Shown in pieces: positions 21,120-21,312 of a stretch of 21,312 bases of DNA; the first letter of the stretch is position 1; each line of letters starts with the position of its first letter. The notes beneath the pieces were generated by a model. That model made no database searches, had not been told where the DNA came from, and worked only from the letters and a program-made list of their open reading frames with translations. Position numbers and translations under genes: made by a program. The DNA is taken from positions 1-21,312 of IMG/VR virus record IMGVR_UViG_3300023180_000477, one strand, 5' to 3'. This stretch comes from a virus.

Positions 21120-21312
21120 ATGGCCAAATCATTTGACCCGAGCAAGTTTAGAACTGCTCTTACAAAATCTATTTCAGGCATGAGTGCAGGATTTAATGAT
21201 CCTACTGATTGGATTTCAACAGGTAACTTTGCACTCAACTATCTTATCTCAGGTGACTTCCACAAAGGTGTACCTATGGGTAAGGTGACTGTGTTTGCAG
21301 GTGAGTCAGGCG
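21120..21312 (+). CDS. uvsX: UvsX recombinase, RecA-like (3' truncated by window)
   Basis: The first 64 residues are present: an N-terminal helix (MAKSFDPSKFRTALTKSI), TDWISTGNFALNYLISGDFH and GKVTVFAGESG, where the window cuts off inside the Walker A motif. The pattern S/T-G-N-F-A-L-N-Y-L-I-S-G-D followed by G-K-V-T-V-F-A-G-E-S-G is that of UvsX, the strand-exchange protein that works with gp32 in recombination-dependent replication. AAAGGAG at 21108-21114 precedes the ATG by five bases. The GCAA hairpin separates it from gp32, and no separate promoter is visible. Confidence 0.93.
   Translation, partial: MAKSFDPSKFRTALTKSISGMSAGFNDPTDWISTGNFALNYLISGDFHKGVPMGKVTVFAGESG

Noticed and set aside
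1-21312. tRNA genes, CRISPR arrays or transposases
   Set aside because: None found by reading; gaps are too short for tRNA clusters and no periodic spaced repeats are present.

Overview
The window is a 21.3 kb piece of an AT-rich genome of a T4-like, contractile-tailed marine bacteriophage of the cyanophage/pelagiphage type. It carries homologues of T4 gp13, gp14, gp15, gp16, gp17, gp18, gp19, gp4, gp1 (dNMP kinase), gp32 and UvsX. The protein variants I recognise (gp14 beginning MPRLSLY, gp15 beginning MQHFYD, a very long gp18, gp32 with a Pro/Ala tail) are the marine T4-like kind. The host cannot be read from the sequence; a marine cyanobacterium or SAR11-type bacterium is the reasonable guess. 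Coding density is very high, the longest gap is about 114 bases, and I see no tRNA, CRISPR array or insertion sequence.

Layout. (1) 2-334 (+): C-terminus of a virion protein with a cupredoxin-like domain. (2) 323-4022 (-): an overlapping operon read gp14, gp15, NUDIX hydrolase, degenerate cupin, small unknown. (3) 4067-5663 (+): gp13, a 63-aa unknown and dNMP kinase, the last behind its own sigma70-type promoter. (4) 5608-5943 (-): HNH endonuclease. (5) 6056-10140 (+): an enlarged tail sheath and the tail tube, closed by a strong terminator. (6) 10232-13023 (+): gp54-like tail/baseplate protein, a 120-aa unknown, head-completion nuclease gp4 and a sulfotransferase-like gene. (7) 13054-16115 (+): small terminase gp16, a 185-aa unknown and a 663-aa peptidoglycan-binding/metal-ligand-rich protein, ended by a GAAA-tetraloop terminator. 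(8) 16160-19950 (+): large terminase gp17 and a 732-aa probable virion protein. (9) 20065-21312 (+): gp32 and the start of uvsX, the replication/recombination block.

Regulation is unusually legible. Eleven gene-proximal copies of a T4-late-type octamer (consensus near [G/A/C][A/C/T]TAAATA) precede most transcription units, while gp1 and gp32 carry sigma70-type promoters with 17-bp spacers. The late boxes fall into two classes. One class has a Shine-Dalgarno sequence and a short leader (gp13, gp16, gp18, gp19, the 185-aa gene). The other has the ATG exactly 5 nt after the box and no Shine-Dalgarno (gp14, the gp54-like gene, gp17, the 732-aa gene), and HNH has 4 nt. By T4 geometry these second-class mRNAs would start at the AUG, so leaderless late translation is the most interesting prediction here. 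gp13 and gp14 diverge from two such boxes arranged as a near-perfect palindrome.

Most genes serve virion assembly: neck (13, 14), tail terminator (15), sheath and tube (18, 19), head completion (4) and DNA packaging (16, 17). dNMP kinase, gp32 and UvsX feed replication. The NUDIX, cupin, sulfotransferase and HNH genes look like accessory cargo.
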